Assembly (NCBI RefSeq): GCF_002999335.1
Contig: NW_020312503.1
Coordinates: 1 to 64,000 of the forward strand
Length of the DNA: 64,000 nucleotides
Source: Cyclospora cayetanensis
Taxonomy: Eukaryota; Apicomplexa; Conoidasida; Eucoccidiorida; Eimeriidae
Direction of reading: 5' to 3'
The translations under genes were made by a program, and so were the position numbers. Below, in pieces: positions 24,603-36,370 of the stretch (positions within the stretch are counted from its first letter, which is position 1; every line of letters starts with the position of its first letter). The notes under the pieces were generated by a model. That model searched no databases. It was not told where the DNA came from and was given only the letters and a program-made list of their open reading frames with translations.

Positions 24603-25977
24603 CGTCTAATGGTTGGATGAAAGGGGATGCCAGAAACTTTCGCGTACTGTAGATTAGCTCGCAGTATTCCCCAAAACGGAGCACAAAGAAGTTCCTCGAA
24701 CCAGGGAAAGTTAGGGAATGGGTAAGAGAGACATCCCACTTCAAAAGCTCAAAATGCTGTGTTTCGTAAGTCGCCATGCTGAAGCAAATATTTAGCGACA
24801 AACCTAGGGCATAGTATTGTGGTGTGTGGATGAACTGCTGCTGGAGGCGCCCCCAAAGTTGAGCGCTTGTTGATTGCTGGGAACTTGCGGACAGAGTGCG
24901 AGGGCATCCTTTGTCTCTTTCGGCGGTGTTTAGCCGCCCATCCCAGCGACACAGCATCACCTGAAGACAGACCTTTTGCTTTTTTTCGCTCGCTTGAAAC
25001 ACTAATGGTTTTCGGCACAGTGGGTGTTCAAGCATTGGGCAAGCGGGAAAGTGGCATGCTAACTAGAATGTGGGTTCAGGCGCGTCCATGAGTGGGAGGC
25101 ATTACGATTATTCCAGAGAGCGATCGTGCTAGCTTCTTTTGAGTGCAATAACTTAAGCCAAACCGTCCGTCGGGTCGTACAAGTTCATTGTGTTCGTCGA
25201 CAGCAGGACCCAACCCCTCGAAAAATATTTTGAAGTTTACGCGACATGGTCTGGGGAATCGGCTTCCAGCAGTGACCCGCAAATGGCGAATTCACAATTG
25301 TATGCTCAGGAAGAAGCATGCTTTGCCGCATCTAGTGTAGTGTTATGAACCCTGACAAAGAAGGAGCGTTTGCTTTGCGCATCGAGTCGTCAGGGCATAC
25401 TTTGTGTGTTATCAAGATAGCTAGGTGGCTATTCAACATAAATTACGAGGGGTTTGCCTACTTGCCACTTTATGCTGTACATGTGGAGCTTTGCGTTGCT
25501 GCCTATATATGTTTCATATGTGTAGGTGGCGCGCATGTGCGCTAGGAATAAGGAAGAAAGGGATGTGAATTATTGAATTACGCCCATTTCTAAGTTCCAG
25601 AGTTCTCGCTTGTTACTTAGTGAGCGTTAAATTAGCCGTGATTCCTATAGGACTGGGAAACAATACTGAATCGCTTGCAGCGAAAGAGCCACGAGGACAG
25701 GCAGGGGCCCCCCTCACCAAGAATCCAAAGACGAACAATGAAATGCGTGCACATTACTTCTTACCTTTTATTCCCCTTATTGCCTTCATACCGAATCAGA
25801 GTAGCATGTCAATACCACTTTCATGAGTGTGGTATTTGACCTCTTGCTTCTACCGTTGGTGCCTGCTCGTCGTTTCAGCCTCTCTTCTCCTCTTCCCCGT
25901 CCCTTCGTCGTCTTCTCCTATTTTGCTTCTCCTCCTTTGGATCTAACTCCGAGTTCGGGTGTACCTTTCTCCCTGCC
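24603..25977. other. Intergenic between SIN3 and FBXO9-like gene
   Basis: About 1.4 kb. Both neighbours run in the plus direction, so it holds the SIN3 3' end and the F-box gene promoter. A pyrimidine-rich stretch (about 25845-25935) lies just before the ATG. No gene is supported. Confidence 0.5.
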
Positions 25978-28900
25978 ATGAGTGGCGCTTCTGGCGAGCC
26001 ATCCCGTGGGGGCTTGTGGGACACCGGCAGACCTTTACAGGCTTCAAATTCTTCCCTAGTTATCCACAGTGCCCCACCACACACCGAACCTTCGGAGGCG
26101 ATGTTCGTCGAACTGGAGGGTCCTGAAGAGGAAGATCCTGAAGGAGAGGCACGCCCTCCCCCGCTGCAAGGAGATGCCCCCTCCACAAGCTCCAGTATTG
26201 AGTCGCCAACGAGTTCCTGTTACTCCCCCGATAGCTCTCTTTCCTCTGTAGCCCTTGCGCTTTATAAAGCAGGTCAGCTCCCAAGACGCAGGCTCACGTA
26301 TGTCACGTGTGCCTGAGCAGTAGTGCACTACCAGTCGGGCGCAGCAGAGCCTGCGACGTCCATCCAAGGTAGCCGCATGCACCGCAATACCCCAAACTCG
26401 CGATTCATTTGGCCTAGATCCTCGGAGAGATGCGGTGACTTGGCTGTCGCGATTGTACTCAAACAAGCTCACTGGCAGAAGGGATTCCTGCTTTGTGGTT
26501 TGCCCCTACAGGACTCCGGTTTGAGAATCAGGGGCGCCTCGCTGGAGCCATCGGCCTTTACCGGCAAGCCATTAAGCTTCATCCCGGATTAGAAAAGGGT
26601 TTGGTATGTCTAGACTCAGAGGATCCTGCAAAGGAGATAGACAGGGAGGAGGAAAGAGAGACCGACTTGACGGCAGAGAGAAATGCCGGGTACTTGGAAG
26701 GGGATGTGCATGTCGATAGGCAGATGCTTCATGGAAGAAGGGCATGGGATGCGGCAAGGCAAGTTGCCGCTGCAGCTGCACACAGCGGCACAAGCCTGAG
26801 CCGGAGGAGGGCCTCTATTAAGCGCCAGGACGAGCCAGGAGGAGGGGCAGAAGACGCAGCTAGTGAAGAGACCTGCCCCTTGCTGACGGTTCCTGAGCAC
26901 GTGCTTGCTAGGGTTCTTCTCTTTCTCGATACTTACGCCATCGCCAAGTAAAGATCAATGGCATACACAGCTGCTGTGGCACAGGCGTAGCTTCATCCCT
27001 AGTCTTTTCGTGGTGCATGCTGCTTAGGGTGCTTGACTATCGCAGGCGAGTTTGCAGCTGCTCTTCCCTTTTTTTGCAAATCTCTCACATTTAAGGTCAT
27101 CCCCCTTCCTCGTTATATGCATTTTCCAGTACAGGCACGGGTGAGGGCTTGTAATTACGAGAGTTGTGCGTTCACGTCCTCCCTCTCTGCCTTTTGCTCT
27201 GCTCTGTTGTTCAGCACCTGTTGCAGTGCTGCCTCGACACAGCAGGCCCTCTGCTCATGCGCAGTTGCCTCTTCTCGGTTCTTCGGGGCTGTTTTGTGCT
27301 GCAGTTTCTGCATGAGCTGCAAAAGCTTGTACCGCAACCTCTGGTCCTCAGATTATGTGTGGTCGGAAAAGACAAAGGCGGCCTTCAAAGACCCTCCGGA
27401 ACTGAGCCTCTACGGCGGAAGCTGGAGGCGGTGAGCCCTCATTGAATAGGGGGGGTGGAGTTCGTGTGTTATTCAATAAAGGCTGTGTGCATTACGTGGG
27501 GTTCAACGGCTTAGGGCTTGTGGTCTGTTGCATGTCTACGTTTGCATTGATGCGCAGTTATGCCTATCTGCGCAGTGCGTTTTTTCCTTTTGGCATCTTG
27601 GTCTGTATAACTTTTTGAAATCGAACTCTTTCCTGATATCCTCTCTCAAATCGGGCATGAATACCTCTTCTTGCTCGTTTCCATCTCTGCTTCCCGGTTG
27701 GCTATGCCGGGCGTTTTACGACTTTTCGGGGTGCCCTCGTGTGGGGATTTTCTCTGACTCCCGTCTTTCTTCTGTGTATCGCCACCTACTCTGACTCTTG
27801 CCCTTCTGTGGTCGTCCGCTGCTTCTGCTCCCCGCTGCATGCTGCCTTGCCCTGCCTGATTCTTTGGTGTGTACTGTCATGTCCCCTTTACACCGACTCC
27901 TTAGCGCCGCTCTTCGACTTCGTGCTTTGCTTTCCGCAGCGCCTTCTTCGAGGCCCCTCGCCTGCGTTTGGACGGGATCTACATCAGCAAGTGTGTGTAC
28001 TTGCGACGGGTACGAGATGTTGGTAATATCCATTTGGATGACCGTCGCCGGCGGACGCTTCAGCAGCTGCAGCAGCAGTTGCAGCAGCAACTGCAGCAGC
28101 CGACTGGCGCCCCTATTAGCCAGGAGCTGATCAACAACCTTGCAGCGAACTCCCCAGTTATCGCCGTTACGTATTACCGATATATTCGCTTCCTACCCGG
28201 CAACAAGGTCCTCGTACTTAGGTGTGCTGCTGTGATACCCATTGTCGCTGCTGCCTCTTAAGCAACCCTGTTCGCGTGCTTATAGTTGTGTTGCTGATAG
28301 TGTACTTGCCTTTTGGGTCGGTGTCCTGGCTGGCTAGGGGTGCATGCCTGATGCATGCACGGTGCTGCGGCACTGCACGCTTTAGGGAATTGTAAGAAAG
28401 CGTTAAGCGCCGCTTTGGGCTAAGGGTCTTGGCGTTGAGAACCTTTCTGTGGAGGTTGGTCTGCGTGTACTACAGATCTGAAGCAGAAAAACATGTGGCC
28501 GTGGGAGCACTCAAATGCGTTCAGGCACACCTGGAGGGCAAGCCCGTAAGGATTCGAAGTTTGCAGTTTATGGATTGCGTTCTAGCGATGCCACCATGCG
28601 TCACCTTTGAGGACTAGAGTCCAGGTTTGCGGAGTTCAGCTTTTTTCGTGTGTATCTCAGAGTGACGCTTACAAGGCCGCAATGCAACCTGGTAGAGTGC
28701 CCGTTCTCCAGGGATCCCCCCTGCCAGATCAGGTGGTACTAGGGTCCTATGCCTTTAACCCTCTCGACAGAATTGTAACTCTTGAGTACACAGGGAAAGC
28801 AGCTGTTGTAGCAGGGCGGCCAGTTTCTTCGGGGATGGCCTCGACCCCACCAAGGGCTCGCGGGGCAGCTGGCACGCCTAGCAATGGCCGCAGCAGCAGT

Positions 28901-29479
28901 ACACGAGGAGAGGAATCAGGCATGAGGCGAGGCGTGAGGGCAGGGCATCAACACGGATCTGTTGACGCGTCTGTAGAACCCTTTGACAGCTCTCCGACGC
29001 CGCGGCACACTGCAGTACTGCGGCTGACACACATTAAAGGCGGCAGGTGGAACTACAGGCTCAAATGGATCAGTAAGTAGCAGTAAACCCTAAATGTTGG
29101 ACTCTACGCAGTAGCAGGGAACGCAGCCGCTGAACATGCCAAGCGTGCAGCTGTAGATGCCGGCGGACTCCCTGCGGAGCTGGATTGCCTAGTGCTTCCC
29201 AAGGCTTATTTGTGTGCAGGTCTCTCCGTCACGTCAAACACGAACAACGGGCCTGATGAGTCCTTCATTGATGTTGAAAATGAGAACTTCAGGTACTGAA
29301 CGAACACTTTACCCTTCCTACCCAGATACGGCGTAAAAAGTCTGAAGTCCAGACCCGAGGTTGTATATTGTAAGGGTGACCGGCTTCTTCACGTGCGCGT
29401 GTGGGGCGCTCAGGCCTTTTGTATTTCACCGAGTTTTATCTTTCCGGGATTACTTTTAGCGGCTCCGGCTTCATCATAA
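25978..29479 (+). CDS. FBXO9: FBXO9/Hrt3-like F-box protein
   Basis: Exons: 25978-26272, 26512-26947, 27305-27430, 27940-28221, 28476-28545, 28661-29072, 29112-29292 and 29326-29479. All phases agree. Domains in order: a single TPR-like unit (YKAGLRFENQGRLAGAIGLY and the residues that follow), an F-box (LLTVPEHVLARVLLFLD continuing over an intron into CMSCKSLYRNLW), then the FBXO9 C-terminal domain with SWRRAFFEAPRLRLDGIYIS, VTYYRYIRFLPGNKVLVLR and VVLGSYAF. This order is diagnostic of FBXO9 (yeast Hrt3), a substrate receptor of SCF ubiquitin ligases. A Ser/Pro/acidic N-terminus and a Gln insert (28064-28100) are lineage additions. The last exon (YGVKSLKSRPEVVY to the stop) is a weaker call. 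Confidence 0.88.
28064..28100 (+). repeat. CAG repeat in F-box gene
   Basis: cagctgcagcagcagttgcagcagcaactgcagcag codes a short Leu/Gln run between the DGIYIS and VTYYRYIRF blocks. It may be flanked by an optional 54-nt intron (28010-28063). Confidence 0.85.
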
Positions 29480-30895
29480 GCAGGAGAACCCATCCGACCT
29501 TCACACAATGATCTGTTGTTTCCGTTTCTGAAATGCATCTTATGATGCGCCTCACCGAGCCATTCATGAAGGGTTGGCCCTAGGTTTGCTTTATATGAAG
29601 TCCCTTTCGGGCCCCTAACATCTTGCGGTGTCAGCAAGAAGGTGCTTGGAGTTTTCTCCTGATATTTATCTTTTGTGCATGGAAAACACTATTTAACCTC
29701 TAGGAATGTGAATGCAGCATCGAGCGACATTAATCAAAAGACAGCGTCTGAGGGGGCAGAAAGCGGGGTATGAGGTAGATCAAACGAATAGGAGAGGGTG
29801 TTCGGAGCGTAAACCAGAGAAAACTTGGCGCAGAGCCATGCAGAGAGTGCCAGATTGAAGTGAAAGGGACATTCCGAGCAAAAGCAGCACACACATTGAG
29901 TTAGCAGAGGGAAAATGGATCGTAAAATGTAGGGCAAGAGGGCTGCTAGTTGCACTCAGCAAAAGAAAGGTGACGAAATAAAATACTTAGTAATCTGGCA
30001 ACTTCTCCTAGATTCATGCGTGCAAGCCTGGTATTTGAACACGAAGTGATGCTTCGATGGAGGCCCATTTTCAGCACCATCCGCCTTTCGCACCCACCCT
30101 CAGTTAAAACAGACCTCCAGATTCGGGTTTGTAGGGTTTGAATTCAGTAGCCGTTAGTAGTTCAGCAGGACAAGAGAGGCAGCACACCAAGGAAGCAGTC
30201 TCTGCACGGAGCCCACAAAGGCGTTTCCAGCGGAGAGTGTTCTGAGGGCCGGCATGCGTACCCTTCGTCCGGATTTCGGGTTAAGACATTTATAAAGGTC
30301 TAGGAAGATCCGCAATAGCTGCAAGAAGTGGCCAGGGATACCCAATACCCCAGCGCGGTCAGTCAGGTCACTTCGGTGCGGTAAGATATTTACTTTGATC
30401 TCTGGAAGACTGGCGGTTGCCCGGAAGAAACATGCCCTCGAGACAGCAGCAGGAATTACAAAATGAATAATTCACTAGTTCCTAGAAGACACGGACCGCA
30501 ATGGTGGGGATGCCTCTCACTACCTCGGCGAGGGCTCCCAGCCGCTTGCCCGGCACTGAGCTTCCCTTCCCCTTCTGCTTAGAGTCGTAAGCCGAGAGGA
30601 GGCTGCCCAGAGGCCTTTATTTAAGCCACACTAAACCCAAATTTGTGCTCGCGGATCCCCGTTAGCCTCCCCGAGTCGCCGCCGGTCTGTGTGTTTCTTC
30701 ACAACCACCAGGGAACCCTCGGGGGGCCTGCGGCATGTGTTGCCGAAAGCATCCTTGAGACTTCGAGGGGCACCGTAGCACAGACTGCTGCTCCCCTGGC
30801 TGCGGCAACTAAAGCAGTCGGGGGGTGGAAAACGAAGAAAACTGCAGGCGAGCGACGGCAGCGGGGACCGCAGACAGGCCACATCGACAGAGCAA
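29480..30895. other. Intergenic between F-box and RecQ genes
   Basis: About 1.4 kb without a supportable gene. Small ORFs on both strands lack motifs. Confidence 0.5.
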
Positions 30896-33712
30896 ATGCC
30901 CACCAGCCCTGAGGCGCTACACGCCTCATCTGGCATCCCCCTATGTAAGAGGCGAAAGAAGGCTGGGGAAGCAGGAGAGGCTCCTCTGCACGATCAAGCA
31001 TCTCGCCCTGCTCTTGGCAGCAGCAACGACAGCAGATGCAGCAGCAAAACTAGCAACGCTGATATCAGCAGCTGTCATAAGACACATAGCTCTTTCGCCC
31101 CTGCTTCTACGCTGGATGCTCGAAACTGTACACCAGCGGCAGACCCCCCCGGGGAGCCTGGAGGCCCTGCAAGGTCTCAGTCGCCTACGTCTAACACTTC
31201 TGCTCCTCCGGCTGCAAAATCAGGTGCCAAGGAGGAAAACGCAGCAACCACTACCGCTCTAGCCAGTGCACCAGCAGCGGCAGCAGCAGAAGTGGTAGAT
31301 TTCGATGAGGATGAGGATCAAGCGCCTCTCTCTCCCCTACGTGCAGTCCTAAAGAAGTTTTGGGGGTTCGACGGCTTCAGAGAGGGGCAGGAAGAAGCCA
31401 TACAGGCAGTTCTGAAGGGGAATGACGCTCTAGTTATCATGCCGACGGGTATGCCTCGGTCTACTTAGGGCGTGGGATTCAGGGGGGCGAGTCTCAAGTT
31501 CTCATCTATTCTCCGTACATATTAAATCTAGATCTGTGGCCCTCTTCTGCACCACTCCTAGACGGCATACATGCATGCCCGCAATGTGCAAACAGTTGTG
31601 CCTAGCTGCTACGCTGTGAAGCCCAACTTTTAAGCCGTGAATGAGTGTTTTTAGGTGGAGGTAAATCGTTAACGTACATGTTGCCTGGGCTCTTATTGGA
31701 AGGCGTCGTGCTGATTATCTCGCCGCTCATCGCTCTTATCGAAGACCAAGTAAGGCGCTAGGGCATAGGGGATACGGTCTAGGGCTGAGGCATAAGGAGA
31801 CTCAGGGAGATACGAACAGAGAACGAAAAGAGGAAGAACGGCCTCCAGCAAGGATATCCGTAAGCAGTTCTTCCATCTCTCGAGCTTCTCGCCTTTTTTG
31901 TTGGCTCTCAGTTGCGTCGCATGAAGACACGCGGTCTTTCCGCCTGCTCTTTCAATTCCACCCTTACAGCAAGACAACGGCAAGAGATCATAGCGCAGCT
32001 CCTCAGACTCCCCGTCGAAGGGCCGCAGCAGAAGGCCATAAAGTTTTTGTTTGTAACTCCAGAACAAATAGTAACGTCCGCCTTCCAAGGTGTCTTGCGG
32101 CAACTGCAGCAGCAAAAGCAGCCAAATGGCCAAGCACAGAGAGGACCACAGCTTCTAAAAGGGGGCGGACGAGGCGTGGCACTTATTGCTGTCGACGAGG
32201 CGCACTGCATATCTTCATGGGGTCACGACTTTAGGGCCAGTTACAGGTGCTGCACAACTCCTTCTTTGATGTGTCTATGCATGTATCTGTCTATGTATGT
32301 GTGTGTGTGTATACATGTGTGTATGTGTATACATGTGTGTGTGTGAGTTTGTGTGTTCCGCCCTACTGCGGTGGGCTGCTCTTGCATGGCTGCTGCTCTT
32401 CTTGGGGGTTTCTGGAAGCCAGCAGGAGTGCTGCTGCTTTGTGGCTGCATTTTTTTGCGCAGGCGTCTAGGCGTACTGCGGAGTTTGCTGCCGGAGACCC
32501 CCATCTTGGCTTGCACAGCGACAGCAACTGCTGCCGTCCAGCGCGATATCTGCAGCAGCCTGCTGCTTAAGGACCCCGTAATCGTCCGCCTCTCCTTCAA
32601 TCGGTCAGCACAACTCCGAGATACACAGATCTGGTTGCATTCGACTGCTGCTTCGCGGCGCAGCCAGTGTGCTCTTACCCGTCTTCCTGCTGATCTGTCG
32701 TCGAACGCCACTTCCTCTTTCTGGTGCACCCTGTAGCCCCCTTCTTCTGTCTTCCTTTCTGCCTGTCCTCCCCCCTGAGCTCCGCGTCGGTCTTTCCTTC
32801 TAGCGTCTATTCTTGGACCGCCTCGCCCTTTCCCTTTGAGCGTACCAACTCCACTGCAGTTCGTGTGACTGCGTTGCGCTTTTCTCCCTCCCTCTCGCCC
32901 TGTACTTCTTGATCTGAACCTTCACCTTCAGCGTTTGAAAATGGCTCTCTCGTGCGTAGAGCCAAACGTCTGTGCTCCCCTGTACAGCTTTTCCTGGTGT
33001 GTCAAAGGCCCAACATATATTATGAAGTTCGGCTCAAGTCCCTCCTGCCCTCCTCTGAGTACACGGACGAATCAGAATGCCTTGACCGGGAAGGTGAGAC
33101 TGAATTTGCTGCGGCAGACCTTGCTCGCGAGATTAAAGAGCATCATCCTAACGACTTGGGAATCGTTTACTGCCTTAAGAAGAAGGACTGCGAAACCGTG
33201 AGAGGCGCCCACCCGGAACGCTCCTTTCTTTTTTCCCCTCTGCCGCTGTACGGTTCTCGGCTTTGCCTGCATGCCTGCCTGCCGCCTTTCTGCAAAGAAG
33301 CAAGCCAGCAAGTCCTCCAGCCAAAACGCACTTGAGGTCCTCGTCTCTGGCTTCTTTTGTGCTTGCCCCCTGCTCAGCTAGCTGCTTACCTGAGCAGCGT
33401 TGGAATACCTGCTGCCGCCTACCATGCCGGTCTGCCAGAGAAGCGAAGACAGTCTCTTCAGCAGAGGTGGATGGAGGGTATAGAGTTTAGGGTTTTTGTT
33501 GCCACTGTTGCATTTGGCTTGGGAGTTGATAACTCGTGTGTTCGATTCGTGGTCCACTTCTCAATGACGAAAACCATCGAAGGTAAGTGTGGAAGTCTGC
33601 GGTCTAACGTATCGAGCGTAAAGAGCTGGGCGCGTTTGGGGTCTGTCTGTCTGTCTGTCTGACTCTCTCTCTGTCTGTCTGTCTGTCTGACTCTCTCTCT
33701 GTCTGTCTGTCC

Positions 33713-33774
<62 letters not shown>

Positions 33775-34837
33775 CTATCTCTTTCTTTCTTTCTAGCCTT
33801 CTCTTTCTCGCTTTCTCTGTTGCCCTCCCTTAAAAGTGTGCAGATCTTTGTAACTTTGCTTATGGGCTGGACTGGAGAAGTGCGTGGACTTTGTATGTTG
33901 GAGTGTCTGTACAGCCTTTTACCAGGAGTCGGGGCGTGCCGGACGCGACGGGTTGCCTGCGCGAAGCATTCTGTACTTTTCAATGCATGACTTCAACTTG
34001 TTGGGGTTTGTGCTGCAACAGCAGCACGAGCAGCAGGTGGCTGCTGCTACGGCAAGCGCGACCGCCGCTGCAGGAGCAGACGGGAAGCAGCTGCAGGGCC
34101 GCCTCCAACAAATAAGGAAAGAGGCAGCAGAGCAGCACGAGCGCCAGATGGAAAAACTCAAAGCATGCGTGGCCTTCTGCCGTTTGGTTGGGTGCAGGCG
34201 CCGCTACCTTTTAGAGCAGTTTGGAGAAGTCTACGCCCCTGCCGCTGCCACCGTCGCTGGTATTCCTTCTGGTCGTTGCTGCGACAACTGCAGCGACCCG
34301 GCAGCCGCGAAGAGCAGGGCGAATGCTTTGAGGAGCAGGGAGGTGACTGCGGCCTCGGAAAGAAGGAAACAAAGCTGGCAAAAAGCCTTCGAAGCTCGAC
34401 CCGCAGCCCTAGAGATAGAGACGCAAGATGTGCCTGATGGCAGCCCCTCCCGAAGCGACAGGGGGGGATCTTTTTTCGCGGGCCGGCTGCAGCGTGGAGG
34501 GCGAGTGGTTTATAAGAACACTGCATCATCGGAGAGGCAGAAAATTCCCGAAGACATTCGGAAAAAGGGCCTTTCTGCTGTTATGAGGGAACTGGAACGG
34601 AGGGAAGAGCAACAGGAGACCAGCAGCAGTAACAAGAAGCCCCACCACTCCCTTTTCGCTGAGTTTAGATCTGCCGCGAAACTCGGCGGAAGCAACTCGC
34701 GGCCTGCTACCGCAGCGTCAACACGACCGGCAGTGCGATCAGACGCGGAAGCCTTGAGGCCTGCAACGCAATCCTTTAAGAAGACGTTGGGCCTGTGTCG
34801 TCCGCTAGGGCTACAGCGAACTCGCCCCTCCCCATAA
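30896..34837 (+). CDS. RecQ-family DNA helicase, RECQ5-like
   Basis: Exons: 30896-31448, 31655-31749, 31912-32246, 32463-32603, 33008-33197, 33378-33582 and 33915-34837. All are in phase; the 33008 acceptor (AAG) is weak. Superfamily 2 motifs: [13 protein letters not shown], Walker A MPTGGGKSL (split by an intron), [14 protein letters not shown] box [43 protein letters not shown] and [11 protein letters not shown] RecQ zinc-binding subdomain follows, with [12 protein letters not shown] and CCDNCSD. The order and spacing resemble RECQ5, a 3'-5' helicase that limits recombination and clears replication-transcription conflicts. The region before the helicase (about 150 residues) and the tail after the zinc domain (about 180 residues, Ser/Arg/Ala-rich) are low-complexity. 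I saw no HRDC domain. Confidence 0.9.
32285..32346. repeat. (TG)n microsatellite in a RecQ intron
   Basis: tgtgtgtgtgtatacatgtgtg-type tract inside the third intron (32247-32462). Confidence 0.85.
33641..33795. repeat. Compound pyrimidine microsatellite in a RecQ intron
   Basis: In order: (TCTG)n, (CT)n, (TCTA)n and (TTCT)n blocks, about 155 bases of nearly pure pyrimidine. The tract lies inside the intron 33583-33914, just upstream of the exon that holds helicase motif VI. Confidence 0.95.
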
Positions 34838-35490
34838 CGCAGTGAGCCTTCCCCGTATTGCTGTGGGCATAGCCCTGGGTGTTTTTATACGGCTGATACT
34901 GCAGGGTACAATTTCTCTGTTCCACTCCACAACAGTATCCGCTGGTGCAGCAGTGCTGCAGGGTCCGCAGGGTGTCTCGTCCCTCATCATTTACACTCTG
35001 TACATTTCTTGGTGGGACTGCACTGTTGTCGCGATGCTCCAAGGATCAAAAATATATACGTAAAGCTGCAACTAATGCATTCAGACACACGGCCACTGTA
35101 GGGAGAAGCAGATTAAGCAGCAGCACTGGCAGGACACGCAGCTATATCACGGTAGCGGAGGCAAGTTCCGTCCCGCGACCGACCCTTGCCTTCATCTACC
35201 TTGCAGAAACCACTACTGGATCATCTGCTGAATTTCCTGCAGGGCCCTTCTGGAGCCCACTTTAGGCCAGTTGGACGGTTGAGGGCTACACAGTGCCCAG
35301 CACTTTTTAGTGTAGCTAGGTATATATCCTACTTGACCCGCAGCGCCCCGCAGAATCCTTCAGCAGACACGGCCTCCTGACCAATAGCTGTTTTAAAGCG
35401 GGTTTCACGCTCAGCCTTCATACAACTAACATTTTGGGGAGCCCCAAGCTGAAGCCCGCAAAAGGCCTCTTTCTTAATGGCGCCACTCAC
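34838..35490. other. Intergenic / unassigned
   Basis: Region between the end of RecQ (plus) and the signal-peptide ORF (minus). Further exons of the minus-strand ORF could lie here, but I found no set that keeps phase with a recognisable protein. Confidence 0.4.
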
Positions 35491-35637
35491 GAGGCATCCA
35501 TATGGAAGAGGAAGATCATTGGGCACACGCGGTTGCCCCAAGGAAGCCGCCGTGGCTCCGAAGTGGAAATTAAAAAGCATACATAGCAGAAAAAGGAACG
35601 GGTAGACCCACGGCTTGCGGTTTGAGCGGGTCCCCAT
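35491..35637 (-). CDS. Possible first exon of a secreted or membrane protein
   Basis: ATG at 35637 is followed by a basic n-region (RSNRK), a strong hydrophobic stretch (WVYPFLFLLCMLFNFHF) and a small-residue cleavage-like site (GATAA). A good donor (CTC/GTGAGT) follows at 35490. This looks like a signal-peptide exon. Downstream exons are not resolved. The protein is not recognised. Confidence 0.35.
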
Positions 35638-35773
35638 ACAAATAGAAGCCCTCAGATTTCACTAGATGGCCACTGTCGGGCCCTCTGCGTGGACATGCAT
35701 AGATTGCTGATTCTTTTTAGAGGCTTCCGGAGAGAACTACAGGACCACTCGATCAAAGTGCATGCCGCATTAC

Positions 35774-36370
35774 CTTGCGACCCCTCAATGGCCCTTGCGC
35801 AAGCCTCCAGGGTTGTATGGGCCTCCCGATGGCGCTGTTTGAAAAAATTTAGCGTGACTTTTCAGCTGCTGCCTGCTTGTCCAGGATTTGCACGAGAGGG
35901 GGGAAAGGATCCTCCTGAAGGAGTGATGGCGAAACACAGGCGATAATCAAAAAGACAAGAAGGCGGCGAAGGAACGACGGTTTGTCGGTAAAGGGGAACT
36001 CTGGAAGAAACCGATCACCACCGCGCAGTGGCCGCGTAAGCTCCCGATGGTTGGTGCCCGTCCGTGGTAATCCGTTAACTGCACTGCCACTAGGAATGCA
36101 AGAGGAAACCCTTGGGGGCCCTGTTGCTACTGTCGGTTGCACTGCAGCGCCACCCCGAGGACGCTCTGAAGGGATCTCAGTTGTCCTGAGCGACGCTGCA
36201 ATAGGTCCTGTTGGGGATCCCCTTGGGGCAAAGTAGCCCCCTGTGGGCCCTCCTCCTCCACTAGATGCGTAGAGTCCAGCTGGTCTAGCCAGTGCAGATC
36301 CGTCGGCGCTAGATAGAAAATCAGGCCTCTGAGGGCTTCCCACAGCACCCGCCTGCTTGTGGTACGCCAT
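35774..36370 (-). CDS. Hypothetical single-pass membrane protein
   Basis: ATG at 36370 opens a frame of about 173 residues that ends at 35849. The first about 120 residues are Gly/Pro/Ser-rich. Then PFTDKPSFLRRLL leads into one hydrophobic segment (LLVFLIIACVSPSLL). A short intron (GTGCAA donor at about 35893, acceptor at 35835) could splice instead to a small exon 35834-35774 reading RHREAHTTLEACARAIE, whose GTAATG donor implies yet more exons. The frame is open upstream to 36853. I do not recognise the family. Confidence 0.4.
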
